A DNA stretch of 64,000 nucleotides from JASLPR01 sp964496475 (GTDB lineage: Bacteria > Chloroflexota > UBA11872 > VXNJ01): NCBI GenBank assembly GCA_964496475.1, contig CAZBZS010000009.1, forward strand, positions 1 to 64,000. Direction: 5' to 3'. Position 1 is the first letter of the stretch; the number at the start of each line of letters is the position of its first letter. The notes beneath the pieces were generated by a model. That model had not been told where the DNA came from and made no database searches. It saw nothing but the letters and a program-made list of their open reading frames with translations. Shown piece after piece: positions 18,245 to 26,980 of this stretch. A program made the translations under genes and the position numbers.

Positions 18245-18690
18245 TTAGCATCGCCCGGTTCGTCCGAATCGTCCATCTCCTTGCTATAGAAGAGCTCCGG
18301 GCCGTTGTCGTCCATCTTTTCCAGCTGTCCGCTCCGCTCGTAGCCCAGGCTCTCGAACAGCCGCTGCGAGGCGACGTTGGAACTGAGCGTGGAGGTGAAC
18401 AGCCTGGGCGGTGAAGCCAGCTTTTCCGCATGCCGCATCAACGCCGTGGCGACGCCCTGTCGCCGGTAGTCAGACTCAACCCAAAGCAGCCAGACAAATC
18501 CCCTACCCCAGAGATGATTATCGGCAATTACGCTCCCAGCAAATTTCCCGTCGATCAAGGCGATATGCATGTCCCCCAGCGGCAGGACCTGCTGGATGAA
18601 TGCCCGATGTCGGGGCGTCTCTTCCCGAATGTAGCGTCGCAGCGCCGGCAGCGCATCGAGATCCCGTTCGCGGACCGTCTTGATTTCCAC
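18241..18690 (-). CDS. GNAT-family N-acetyltransferase, tandem paralog
   Basis: 149 residues with RRQGVATALMRHAEKL as the CoA loop and SSNVASQRLFESLGYERSG as the following helix. It is clearly related to the downstream neighbour (LFTST, FESLGY, YRRQGVATALM against HRRRGVATALM). Its GTG start shares a base with the stop of the reductase gene (TAGTG). So the three genes 19457 to 17810 form a tightly coupled transcription unit. Confidence 0.9.
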   Translation of the reverse strand: MEIKTVRERDLDALPALRRYIREETPRHRAFIQQVLPLGDMHIALIDGKFAGSVIADNHLWGRGFVWLLWVESDYRRQGVATALMRHAEKLASPPRLFTSTLSSNVASQRLFESLGYERSGQLEKMDDNGPELFYSKEMDDSDEPGDAN

Positions 18691-19457
18691 TAGGGCTCTC
18701 CTCCGAACGGACTCGCCAGAAAACGGTACCGCAAGAAGGCGTGATCCCCTATGACGCGGCTCCCGATTAGGCTCATCTCGGGAAGGTCGGTGATGGGGAA
18801 AGGCGCGGCGCCTTCGACCGCCGTACGCGGTCGCGCTTCGCCGTAAATGCGCGGGGAAACAGAAAGTAGCAATTCATCCGCCAGACCCTGCCCGATCAGG
18901 GCATGATTCAGCGTCGGCCCGCCTTCGCAAACGATTCGCCGCACCTTCCGTTCATTCCCCAGATATCTGTACACAGAGCCCAAGTCGACGATCTCGCTGC
19001 CTACGCGCACGATCTCGGCGACATTCGCGAGGTCCGGTGCGATTTGCGCTGCCCGCGGGGCGAACACCAGCACCCGAAACGGATACTTGCTGGACTTGAA
19101 TATGGCCCCGTTGGGATCGACCCGGCCGGAGTTGGTGACTATACCCACGAGCGGGGGAACGTCCCGTCCGCGATCGCGGCGGGCGGCCACGATCACCGGG
19201 TTCATAAGGTTCCGGTCCAAGTTTATCCCCACGGTCTTCGCCCCACGCAACACGGCGTCGAAGTGGATCCGCAGTCGCCGGTAGGTTCGCTGATCTTGCA
19301 GTCCCCCGACTCGCGGGTAAGTCGAGGCAGGAGGCGAAATGGACCCGTCGGCCGTCATTACCATGGTTATCGCCGCAAACGGCCGGTCGTCGCCGCCGGC
19401 CGGGAATTCGACTTCGTCGTAGACCCCGGGACCGGTGAAGAAATTGTTACCGGCCAA
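18690..19457 (-). CDS. RibD C-terminal-type reductase (pyrimidine/pteridine reductase fold)
   Basis: 255 residues resembling the stand-alone reductase half of RibD and dihydrofolate-reductase-like enzymes. Landmarks: ITMVMTADGSIS, the substrate strand; DAVLRGAKTV; and VCEGGPTLNHALIGQGLADE, the NADPH-site glycine motif. In riboflavin synthesis this fold reduces the ribosylamino-pyrimidine, but a full ribD lies at 48485-49627, so this copy may act on another pyrimidine or pterin. It leads a unit with two acetyltransferases. Confidence 0.82.
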   Translation of the reverse strand: MAGNNFFTGPGVYDEVEFPAGGDDRPFAAITMVMTADGSISPPASTYPRVGGLQDQRTYRRLRIHFDAVLRGAKTVGINLDRNLMNPVIVAARRDRGRDVPPLVGIVTNSGRVDPNGAIFKSSKYPFRVLVFAPRAAQIAPDLANVAEIVRVGSEIVDLGSVYRYLGNERKVRRIVCEGGPTLNHALIGQGLADELLLSVSPRIYGEARPRTAVEGAAPFPITDLPEMSLIGSRVIGDHAFLRYRFLASPFGGEP

Positions 19458-19605
19458 ACGCCGCTCCTTACTGTGAGCGGGCGCGGCCCGCCCGGCGAAT
19501 TCCGGGTCATGCTACCCCACCGGATCGCATTCGTTGCGCTGGAATCTGGTAGCCGTCTTATCCTTGGCGTGATCACGTCTTACAACCGACTGGACGCCTC
19601 GACTC

Positions 19606-21639
19606 ATGCCAAATCGCCTGGCGGCCGAAACCAGCCCCTACCTGCTGCAACACGCCGATAATCCGGTGGACTGGTACGCGTGGCATCCCGATGCGTTTGA
19701 GCGGGCGCGCGCAGAAGATAAGCCCATCTTTCTGAGCGTGGGCTACTCCGCCTGCCACTGGTGTCATGTGATGGCTCACGAGTCCTTTGAGGACCCGGAG
19801 ATCGCCGACCTGCTTAACGAGCGGTTTATCTCGATCAAGGTCGATAGGGAGGAACGGCCGGACGTGGACGGAATTTACATGCAGTCGGTGGTGGCGCTCA
19901 CGGGGCAAGGGGGATGGCCGCTGACGGTTTTTCTGACGCCGGATGGGGTGCCGTTCTGGGGCGGCACGTACTTCCCGCCAGCGCCTCGCCAGGGCTTCCC
20001 GGCGTTTCGACAGGTGCTTGAATCCATCGCCGGCACCTACGAGTCGGAGCGGGACGAAATAACGGAAGCGGCCGACCGCATGACGGAAGTGCTGAGGCAG
20101 GCGGACGATCCCGAGGCCGCCGGTGACCCGAGTCACTTTCTGCTAAACACCGCGCGGCAGCGCCTTATTACTTCCTTTGATACGCAGAACGGCGGCTGGG
20201 GCGGAGCGCCCAAATTCCCGCAGCCGATGGTGCTCGATTTCCTGCTTCGCTACCACCATCGCACCGCCGACGAGGCGGCGCTGGCGGCGGTCGAGCAGAG
20301 TCTCCAGCACATGGCTGATGGCGGCATCCACGACCAGCTCGGCGGGGGATTTCACCGCTATGCGACCGACGATTCCTGGCTGGTGCCGCACTTCGAAAAG
20401 ATGCTCTACGACAATGCGCAGCTTGCGCGGATTTATCTGAAGGCCTGGCAGGTCACCGGGAACGACGCCCACCGCCGCACGGTTGAGTCCACGCTCGACT
20501 ACGTGGCCCGGGAAATGACACACCCGGACGGTGGATTTTTCAGCTCGCAGGACGCTGATACGGAAGGTGAAGAGGGGCTGACCTACGTCTGGTCGGCGGA
20601 GGAGATCGCCGGGGCGCTTGGCGACGGCGCGGAGCATTTCGCGGCCGCGTACGGGGTTACGACCGACGGTAACTTCGAGGGCAGCAACATTCTGAACCGA
20701 CCGCTTTCGATGGAGGAGGCCGCTGCCCGGGCAGGATTGCCGGTTGAAGAATCTGAAACCCGACTCGCCGCCGGCCGCAGACGCCTTCTGGAACTGCGGG
20801 AGTGCCGGACTCAGCCCGGTCGGGACGACAAGATCATCACGGCCTGGAACGGGCTGATGCTGGCGGCGTTCGCGGACGCCGGTCGCTTTCTTGGCCGCGG
20901 GGACTACCTGGATATCGCCAAACGCAACGCCGATTTTCTGCTGGCTGAAATGGTCACATCGGAGCGCCGGGTTCTCCGCACCTGGAAGGACGGGCGCGCG
21001 CATCTTAACGGCTACGCGGAGGACTATGCGCACCTGGCGGAAGGTCTGCTCTCAGCTTACGAGGCCACGTTCGTCGATCTCTACTTCGTGGCGGCGCGGG
21101 AGTTGATCGACCAGCTCCTGGTGCATTTCGCTGACCCTGAGGGAGGCTTCTATGAAACCAGTGACGATCACGAAACGTTGATCACCCGCCCGCACGGCGA
21201 CCAGGACAATGCGGTCCCCGGAGGAGGCTCGATCGCGAGCACGGTTCTGTTTCGGCTGGCGTCGATAACGGGAGAGTCGCGTTACGACGAGGCCGCGCTG
21301 TCGGCGGTTTCGCGGCTGGTAAACCAGATCCAGCGCTATCCGACCGGCTACGCCCAGTGGCTGGTGGCGCTTGAATTCCGCTTCGGTGAGACGCGGGAGA
21401 TCGCGATCGTCGGCGACCCGGAGCACCCGGCGCGAGCGGCCTTGCTGCGGGTGGTGAACTCGGGCTTTCGTCCGACGCAGGTCCTGGCAGCAGGGCCGGC
21501 GGCAGACATCACTCCGGTACCGCTATTGCGCGGTCGGACCGCGGTGGACGGCCTGCCCACGGCCTATGTCTGTCGCAATTTCGTGTGCGATCTGCCGGTG
21601 ACCGACCCCCAGCAACTCACCGCCCAGCTCGAATCCTGA
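19606..21639 (+). CDS. YyaL/SSP411-type thioredoxin-domain protein
   Basis: 677 residues, the usual length. The N-terminal thioredoxin-like domain has the family opening SPYLLQHADNPVDWYAW and the CxxC pair Cys50-His-Trp-Cys53, followed by KVDREERPDVD and GGWPLTVFLTPDG. The rest is an (alpha/alpha)6-barrel-like region resembling N-acylglucosamine 2-epimerases, with GGFHRYATDDSW and LHSQDADTEGEEG-type segments. The biochemical role is unsettled; the human relative is SPATA20. Cytoplasmic, no signal peptide. Confidence 0.93.
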   Translation: MPNRLAAETSPYLLQHADNPVDWYAWHPDAFERARAEDKPIFLSVGYSACHWCHVMAHESFEDPEIADLLNERFISIKVDREERPDVDGIYMQSVVALTGQGGWPLTVFLTPDGVPFWGGTYFPPAPRQGFPAFRQVLESIAGTYESERDEITEAADRMTEVLRQADDPEAAGDPSHFLLNTARQRLITSFDTQNGGWGGAPKFPQPMVLDFLLRYHHRTADEAALAAVEQSLQHMADGGIHDQLGGGFHRYATDDSWLVPHFEKMLYDNAQLARIYLKAWQVTGNDAHRRTVESTLDYVAREMTHPDGGFFSSQDADTEGEEGLTYVWSAEEIAGALGDGAEHFAAAYGVTTDGNFEGSNILNRPLSMEEAAARAGLPVEESETRLAAGRRRLLELRECRTQPGRDDKIITAWNGLMLAAFADAGRFLGRGDYLDIAKRNADFLLAEMVTSERRVLRTWKDGRAHLNGYAEDYAHLAEGLLSAYEATFVDLYFVAARELIDQLLVHFADPEGGFYETSDDHETLITRPHGDQDNAVPGGGSIASTVLFRLASITGESRYDEAALSAVSRLVNQIQRYPTGYAQWLVALEFRFGETREIAIVGDPEHPARAALLRVVNSGFRPTQVLAAGPAADITPVPLLRGRTAVDGLPTAYVCRNFVCDLPVTDPQQLTAQLES

Positions 21640-21646
21640 GGCGCGC

Positions 21647-22375
21647 CTACAGCCCCACGGTGGCCAGCAGACGGCGGCGCTCGCCGGTATTGAGTTCGCG
21701 CGCCTGGCCGGCGGTCAGCTCACCTAGATCGATACCGCCGAGACGAACCCGACGCAGCTGTAGCACCTTCAGCCCGCAGGCTGAAAGCATGCGCCGGATT
21801 TGTCGTTTCTTGCCTTCCCGCAGCACAACGCGCAGCTCGGTCGAAGATCCTCCTTCGTTGAGCACCTCCACGGTCGCGGGGGCGGTCATTCCATCTTCCA
21901 GCTCGATTCCGCCATTGAGCCGGGCGAGGGCGGCCTCATCGGGTTTGGTCGACACGGTCACCCGGTACTCGCGCTCGTGCTGGAACCGCGGGTGCATCAG
22001 GCGGTGGGCGAGTTCGCCGTGGTTGGTCATCAGGATCAAGCCGTCGGAATCAAGGTCGAGGCGACCGACCGGGTAGAGCCTGGCCTTGCGCCAGCGCGCG
22101 GGCAGGAGATCCACGACGGCTCGACGCCCGCGGTGGTCATGGGCGGTGGAGAGCACGCCACGGGGCTTGTTTAAGATCACGTAGGTGTGGGTCTGGGGAA
22201 GCTGCACGGTGCGGCCATCAAGCGCGACGACGGCGTGCTCGGGATCGACTTTCACGCCCATCTCTTTCATCAACTTACCGTCGACGGTGACGCGTCCTTC
22301 GGTCATCGCCTGTTCCATACCCCGGCGGGAACCGGCGCCCGCTCGGGCGAGGAAAACCTGCAATCTCAGTTCCAT
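21647..22375 (-). CDS. rluB: 23S rRNA pseudouridine synthase, RluB/RsuA family
   Basis: 242 residues. An N-terminal S4 RNA-binding domain (residues ~1-60: LQVFLARAGAGSRRG, ITVDG-like) is followed by the synthase domain with catalytic Asp107 in VGRLDLDSDGLIL. LNKPRGVLST and EGKKRQIRRM are the other family signatures. It would isomerise a uridine in rRNA. RluB is favoured over RsuA, RluE or RluF by general likeness only. It ends 7 bases from the convergent YyaL gene and starts 3 bases after the stop of the formate dehydrogenase gene, so the two are probably co-transcribed. Confidence 0.9.
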   Translation of the reverse strand: MELRLQVFLARAGAGSRRGMEQAMTEGRVTVDGKLMKEMGVKVDPEHAVVALDGRTVQLPQTHTYVILNKPRGVLSTAHDHRGRRAVVDLLPARWRKARLYPVGRLDLDSDGLILMTNHGELAHRLMHPRFQHEREYRVTVSTKPDEAALARLNGGIELEDGMTAPATVEVLNEGGSSTELRVVLREGKKRQIRRMLSACGLKVLQLRRVRLGGIDLGELTAGQARELNTGERRRLLATVGL

Positions 22376-22378
22376 CGG

Positions 22379-25099
22379 CTAGGCGCGCGCCGCCTGAATT
22401 GAAGCCGCGTCGGGGGTCGCCGCTCCGCGTATCGCCTCGACTCGACAGGCGCAGATCTTGTATTCGGGAATTCGTGAGATCGGGTCCAGGGAGTCGATCG
22501 TGAGCAGGTTCGCCGCGGCCTCGGCGAAGTGCCAGCTCATGTACACGGTGCCGGGACTTACGCGCTTGGTGATCCAGGCTCGGCAGGTCACGTCTCCCCG
22601 GCGGGTGCTGACTTGAATCTGTCCACCGCGCTCGATGCCAAGCGACTCGGCGTCGACCGGCGAGACCTCGACCAGCGCCTCGGGATAAATTTCGTCCAGC
22701 GCGCCTTTCGATCGGGTCATTCTGCCGGCATGCCAGTGGTAAAGCACCCGGCCGGTGTTAAAGATGAGGGGGTAATCGGCGTCCGGTACCTCGGTGGCAT
22801 CGCGGAAATCGACCGGGTGCATCCGACCCTTCCCGCTCGCTGTGGGGAATCGCTCTCCCCACAGCCATTGGGTGCCGGGATGATCCGGCGTGGGGCAGGG
22901 CCAGCGGAGGCCGCCTTCCCGATCAAGCCGGGCATGGCTCATGCCGGCGAGATCGGGCGTTAGGCGGGCCAGTTCGTCAAAAATCGCCTCGGATGTGTCG
23001 GGGCCCATGGCATAGCCCATTCTCGCGGCCAAGTCGGTGACAATCTCAAAATCCGCCCGGGCCTGCCCGGGCGGTTCGAGGATCGGTCTCACCCGCTGTA
23101 CGCGCCGGTCGGTGTTGGTGTAGGTCCCGTCTTTCTCGGCCCAGGAGGTAGCTGGCAGCACTACGTCGGCCACAGCGGCAGTCTCGGTCATGAAAATGTC
23201 CTGCACGACCAGGAATTCGAGCCGGTCGAAGAGGTCCCGAGTGTGAGCTAGGTTCGGGTCTGACATCAGCGGATTTTCGCCCATCACGTAGAGCGCGCGC
23301 AGGTCGCCGGATTCGACGGCGAGGGTCATTTCGGTGCTGGTCAACCCTGCCGCCGGCGGCAGGGCCAATCCCCAGGCATCTTCAAATAGGGACCGGGCTT
23401 CGGGGTCGTCGATCGGCCGGTAGCCGCTGAAGAAGTTGGGCAGCGCGCCCACGTCGCTGGCGCCCTGGACATTGTTTTGCCCGCGCAGGGGATTCAACCC
23501 GGTTCCGCGGCGACCTACGTTGCCAGTGGCCAGGGCGAGGTTTATCAGGGCAAGGCAGGTCTCAGTGCCGTGAGTGTGCTCGGTGAGCCCGAGCCCCCAG
23601 TAAAAGCCGGTTTTCTGGGCGTCCCCGATCAGGCGAGCAGCCGTTTCGATGGTGGCCGCCGGCACTCCGGTGATGGATTCGGCATACTCCGGGGGATGAC
23701 GTTCGGCAGCGGCACGGACTTCCTCGAAACCCTCCACGCGAGCGGAGATGAAGTCCCAGTCCACGGCGTTGTCTCGAATGAGGCAGTGCAGCAGGGCGTT
23801 GTACAGAGGCACGTCGGTCCCGGTGCGGGGTTGCAGGTGCAGGTCGGCGAATTTGGTCAGTTCGATCTTTCGCGGATCCGAGACAATGAGCTGTGCCCCG
23901 GCGCGAACGGCGGCCTTGATTTTGAGTGCGGTAATGGGGTGGGTCTCGGTGGTGTTGGAACCGGTCACCCAGATCAGGTCGTTCTCGGCGATCTCGTCGA
24001 GGGAGTTCGTGAAGGCCCCGGCGCCGATGGACATGCCGAGGGCCGCGACGGATGAGGAGTGGCAAAGGCGGGCGCAGTTGTCGATGTTGTTGGTGCCCAC
24101 GACGGCGCGGGCGAATTTCTGTAGCTGGTAGTTGTCTTCGTTCAGGCACTTGGACGAAGTAAAGACACCGACGGAGTCGGGGCCGCTGGCATCGACGGTC
24201 TCCCGCAGGCGAAGCGCAACCAGGTCCAGGGCGTGGTCCCAAGTAACCTCGCGCCAGCCGTCCCCATCCTTAACCAAGGGCGTCGTGAGCCGGTCGGAGG
24301 AGTGAACATACTCGAATCCGTAGCGGCCTTTGACGCAAAGCCAGCCCTGGTTAACCGGGCCGTCGGGATCGGAGGTGACATGGGTAATGGTGTCGCCGTG
24401 AGTGTGGACTTCCAAGCCGCAACCGACCCCACAGAACGGACAGGTAGTGGAGACGACCATTTCCGGCTGATCTCGTTTGTCAGTCGCCAATTCCCAGAGA
24501 CGGCGCGGCTCCAGGGCTCCGGTGGGGCAAACCTGGACGCAATTGCCGCAGAATACGCAGGTGGACTCGGGCATTCCAACGTTGCTGAGAGTGCCGATGG
24601 CGGAGGCGTCGCCGCGGCCGACGGGCTGGATAGCGAAGGTGTGCTGGACGCTTTCGCCGCAGACATCGGTGCATCGCCAGCAGAGGACGCAGCGGTCGTA
24701 GTCGCGCACGTAGAAGGGGTTATCCAAGATTGGATTCCGGGTAGGTTCGGATTCGACCGGTGGATCCACGTCGTATTCCAGCATGAGATTTAGGATCGCG
24801 GGCGCGGCGCTGAGGTCCAGGGAACTCAAGTCGCGCAGGACTCCGCGCCGAGCGGCGCGAACAGCGGGAGCCCGCGTTTGAATCTCCCAGCCATCTTCGA
24901 CTACGGCGCGGCAGGCCGGCAGCAGGGCCCCGTCGCCGTCGCCCCGTTGCACAGTGCACAGCCGGCAGTTGCCGGATCCGTCTAGGCCGGCGGAATAACA
25001 CAGGGTGGGAATCTCGATTCCGGCAGCTCGGGCGGCGGTAAGAACGGTCGTGCCGGCGGGAGTCGACACCGATTGACCATCAATTTTCAGCGTAACCAT
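22379..25099 (-). CDS. fdhA: formate dehydrogenase catalytic (alpha) subunit, Cys type
   Basis: 906 residues. N-terminal [2Fe-2S] domain (Cys34, Cys45, Cys48, Cys63); two [4Fe-4S] ferredoxin motifs (Cys137-140-143-147 and Cys181-184-187-191); the Mo/W cluster motif Cys220-x2-Cys223-x3-Cys227 with Cys255; then the bis-MGD body. Cys346 in ARLCHS replaces the selenocysteine of other formate dehydrogenases, followed by the expected His347. It oxidises formate or reduces CO2. The His(Cys)3 cluster motif often found after the [2Fe-2S] domain is not present, and no NuoE/NuoF-like diaphorase subunits lie nearby, so the electron partner is unknown. Confidence 0.92.
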   Translation of the reverse strand: MVTLKIDGQSVSTPAGTTVLTAARAAGIEIPTLCYSAGLDGSGNCRLCTVQRGDGDGALLPACRAVVEDGWEIQTRAPAVRAARRGVLRDLSSLDLSAAPAILNLMLEYDVDPPVESEPTRNPILDNPFYVRDYDRCVLCWRCTDVCGESVQHTFAIQPVGRGDASAIGTLSNVGMPESTCVFCGNCVQVCPTGALEPRRLWELATDKRDQPEMVVSTTCPFCGVGCGLEVHTHGDTITHVTSDPDGPVNQGWLCVKGRYGFEYVHSSDRLTTPLVKDGDGWREVTWDHALDLVALRLRETVDASGPDSVGVFTSSKCLNEDNYQLQKFARAVVGTNNIDNCARLCHSSSVAALGMSIGAGAFTNSLDEIAENDLIWVTGSNTTETHPITALKIKAAVRAGAQLIVSDPRKIELTKFADLHLQPRTGTDVPLYNALLHCLIRDNAVDWDFISARVEGFEEVRAAAERHPPEYAESITGVPAATIETAARLIGDAQKTGFYWGLGLTEHTHGTETCLALINLALATGNVGRRGTGLNPLRGQNNVQGASDVGALPNFFSGYRPIDDPEARSLFEDAWGLALPPAAGLTSTEMTLAVESGDLRALYVMGENPLMSDPNLAHTRDLFDRLEFLVVQDIFMTETAAVADVVLPATSWAEKDGTYTNTDRRVQRVRPILEPPGQARADFEIVTDLAARMGYAMGPDTSEAIFDELARLTPDLAGMSHARLDREGGLRWPCPTPDHPGTQWLWGERFPTASGKGRMHPVDFRDATEVPDADYPLIFNTGRVLYHWHAGRMTRSKGALDEIYPEALVEVSPVDAESLGIERGGQIQVSTRRGDVTCRAWITKRVSPGTVYMSWHFAEAAANLLTIDSLDPISRIPEYKICACRVEAIRGAATPDAASIQAARA

Positions 25100-25222
25100 C
25101 TGCCAGCCCGATCTTCGCGACGCCTCCGTCCAGTATCGTCATGGGAACCATATCCTGTCTCTCCGATGCCGTGAAGGCGGGCGGCGCTTACGCGAGCGGC
25201 GGCGAACCGCCATACTTGGGAG

Positions 25223-25924
25223 ATGAAGATTCTCGCGGTGGCGGACCAGGAATGTCGCGCGCTCGGAGAGCATTTCGACTCGGAGCGCTGGCACGATATC
25301 GAGCTGGTACTGGCCTGTGGCGATTTGAAGCAAGGCTACCTGGGCTACTTGGCCGACCGCTTCAACACCCGGGTCCTTTACGTGCGGGGAAATCACGATC
25401 GAAGGTTTGGGGACGATCCGCCGATGGGTTGTGAAGATATTCACGGGCGCGTGGTGGAGCATCGTGGAGTGCGCATCCTAGGGATGGAAGGCTCGATCTG
25501 GTACAACGGCAACGGCGTCCAGTACCGGGAGCGTCAGGTGGCCATCAAGGCATTTCGGCAACGCTTGAAGCTGTGGCGTGCCGGGGGCGTCGATGTCGTA
25601 ATCTCCCACTCGCCACCACGTTTTTGCGCGGACGTATTCACAGTGTGCGATCAGCCGGTGGGCGATCACGCGCTCTGTCCGTTTCGCGAGCGTCCGGGGT
25701 CTGAATGGGATAACTGCCCGGAGGCCGCCGACCGCGCGCACTGGGGTTTTGACGCTTTTCGGAAAATGATTACCCGGTACGAGCCGGCGTACTGGATTCA
25801 CGGCCATACGCACGCGGGGTACGGGATGACGGATCGTTGGAAGCAGATGGGCAAGACGGCTGTGGGTGACGCATATGAGTATCTCGAATTTGAGATTCCG
25901 GCCCCGGCAGAAACGACCGGGTAG
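25223..25924 (+). CDS. calcineurin-like metallophosphoesterase
   Basis: 233 residues with the metal motifs GD (33-34), GNHD (56-59), VVISHSPP and IHGHTHAG. The first motif, normally D-x-H, reads D8-Q-E10, so one metal ligand is changed from His to Glu. The C-terminal part contains CPFRERPG and a Cys-rich patch. Such proteins hydrolyse phosphomono- or diesters; the substrate is unknown. The gene is divergent from the formate dehydrogenase and the next sequence starts 5 bases downstream. Confidence 0.87.
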   Translation: MKILAVADQECRALGEHFDSERWHDIELVLACGDLKQGYLGYLADRFNTRVLYVRGNHDRRFGDDPPMGCEDIHGRVVEHRGVRILGMEGSIWYNGNGVQYRERQVAIKAFRQRLKLWRAGGVDVVISHSPPRFCADVFTVCDQPVGDHALCPFRERPGSEWDNCPEAADRAHWGFDAFRKMITRYEPAYWIHGHTHAGYGMTDRWKQMGKTAVGDAYEYLEFEIPAPAETTG

Positions 25925-25929
25925 TCGAG

Positions 25930-26913
25930 TTGGTGGGTCAGTCCACAGACGGCGAACTCGCGTTTCTGACGATCGAGGAGGCGGCGCCGCGGCTCGCCTC
26001 GGGCGAACTGTCGCCGGTGGAGCTGACGAAGGCGGTGCTCGAGCGGATCTGCAGGGCGGAGGTACCGGCGGCGACGTATATCGATATCCTGACGGAGCCA
26101 GCGCTGGTGGAGGCGGCGCGCGCTGAGGCTGAAATCGCGGGCGGAAATTATCGCGGCTTTTTGCACGACATCCCGATGAGAGTCAAGGCGGTATTCGCGG
26201 TATCCGGGCTGGTCAATCACGCAGGCTCGCGGGCCTGGTCGCCATAAGCCGCGACCAAGGACGCGGAGGTCGTGCGGCGGTTGCGGAGGGCGGGGGCGGT
26301 ATTAGTGGGCACCCATCATCTGTATGAGTTCGCCATGTGTGGCGCGGCGGCCAATCCGCATTTCGGATCGTTGCTAAATCCGTGGGACAAGGACCGTGCC
26401 CCCGGAGGGTCCAGCAGCGGCTCGGCGGTGGCGGACAACCTCTGCGGACGGCTCACCCGGATCAAATCGGCCAGCTTCTTTTTAGAACGACTCAATGTGC
26501 CCGATGTCGAATCGAAATTGGGCAAATTGCTACGGAAGCGGTTTGCCGAAGGGGTCTCGGTGGACGCCTCCGATCTGCACGAGATTATGGTGATGCGGGC
26601 CGGGATGCGCCGGGTGGTGGAAGTGGCGTTTTAAAATATCAATCTAATGCTGAGCCCGACGACCCGCAGGACGGCGGGGCCGATGCCGCTGGCTCATCCG
26701 GCTGATGGTGGCGGGGCCACTTTCACCCGGATGTTCGCATTCACTGGCTAACGGTGCCTGACGGTACCGGTGGGCTTCGACCGGGATGGGATGCCGATTG
26801 GGATCACGCTCACGGGCCGAAACTTCGGGGAGACCCTGCTGCCCAGGGCGGAGCACGCCTTTCAGATGGCGACGGCGGCCAGCGGTCGCACTTTGAAACC
26901 GCCGCTATTGTAG
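25930..26913 (+). pseudogene. amidase-signature family pseudogene
   Basis: Pieces of one amidase in order: a start (TTG or GTG near 25930) with the SGELSPVELTKAVLERI helix and PMRVKAVFAV, which contains the catalytic Lys region; a stop at 26245-26247; continuation to HLYEFAMCGAAANPHFG and RAPGGSSSGSAVA; then an internal deletion that joins this to a C-terminal region (VDASDLHEIM); a stop at 26632-26634; and a tail in another frame (VPVGFDRDGMPIGITLTGR ... LKPPLL) ending at 26913. The DTGGS nucleophile segment is missing, so no active product is possible. It sits directly before an intact paralog. Confidence 0.88.
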
Positions 26914-26980
26914 GGGGCGGCGGCCGTCTCCAATATGCTAATTTCCCACGGGGATTTGGGAAGCGATTCAGGGAGATCCA

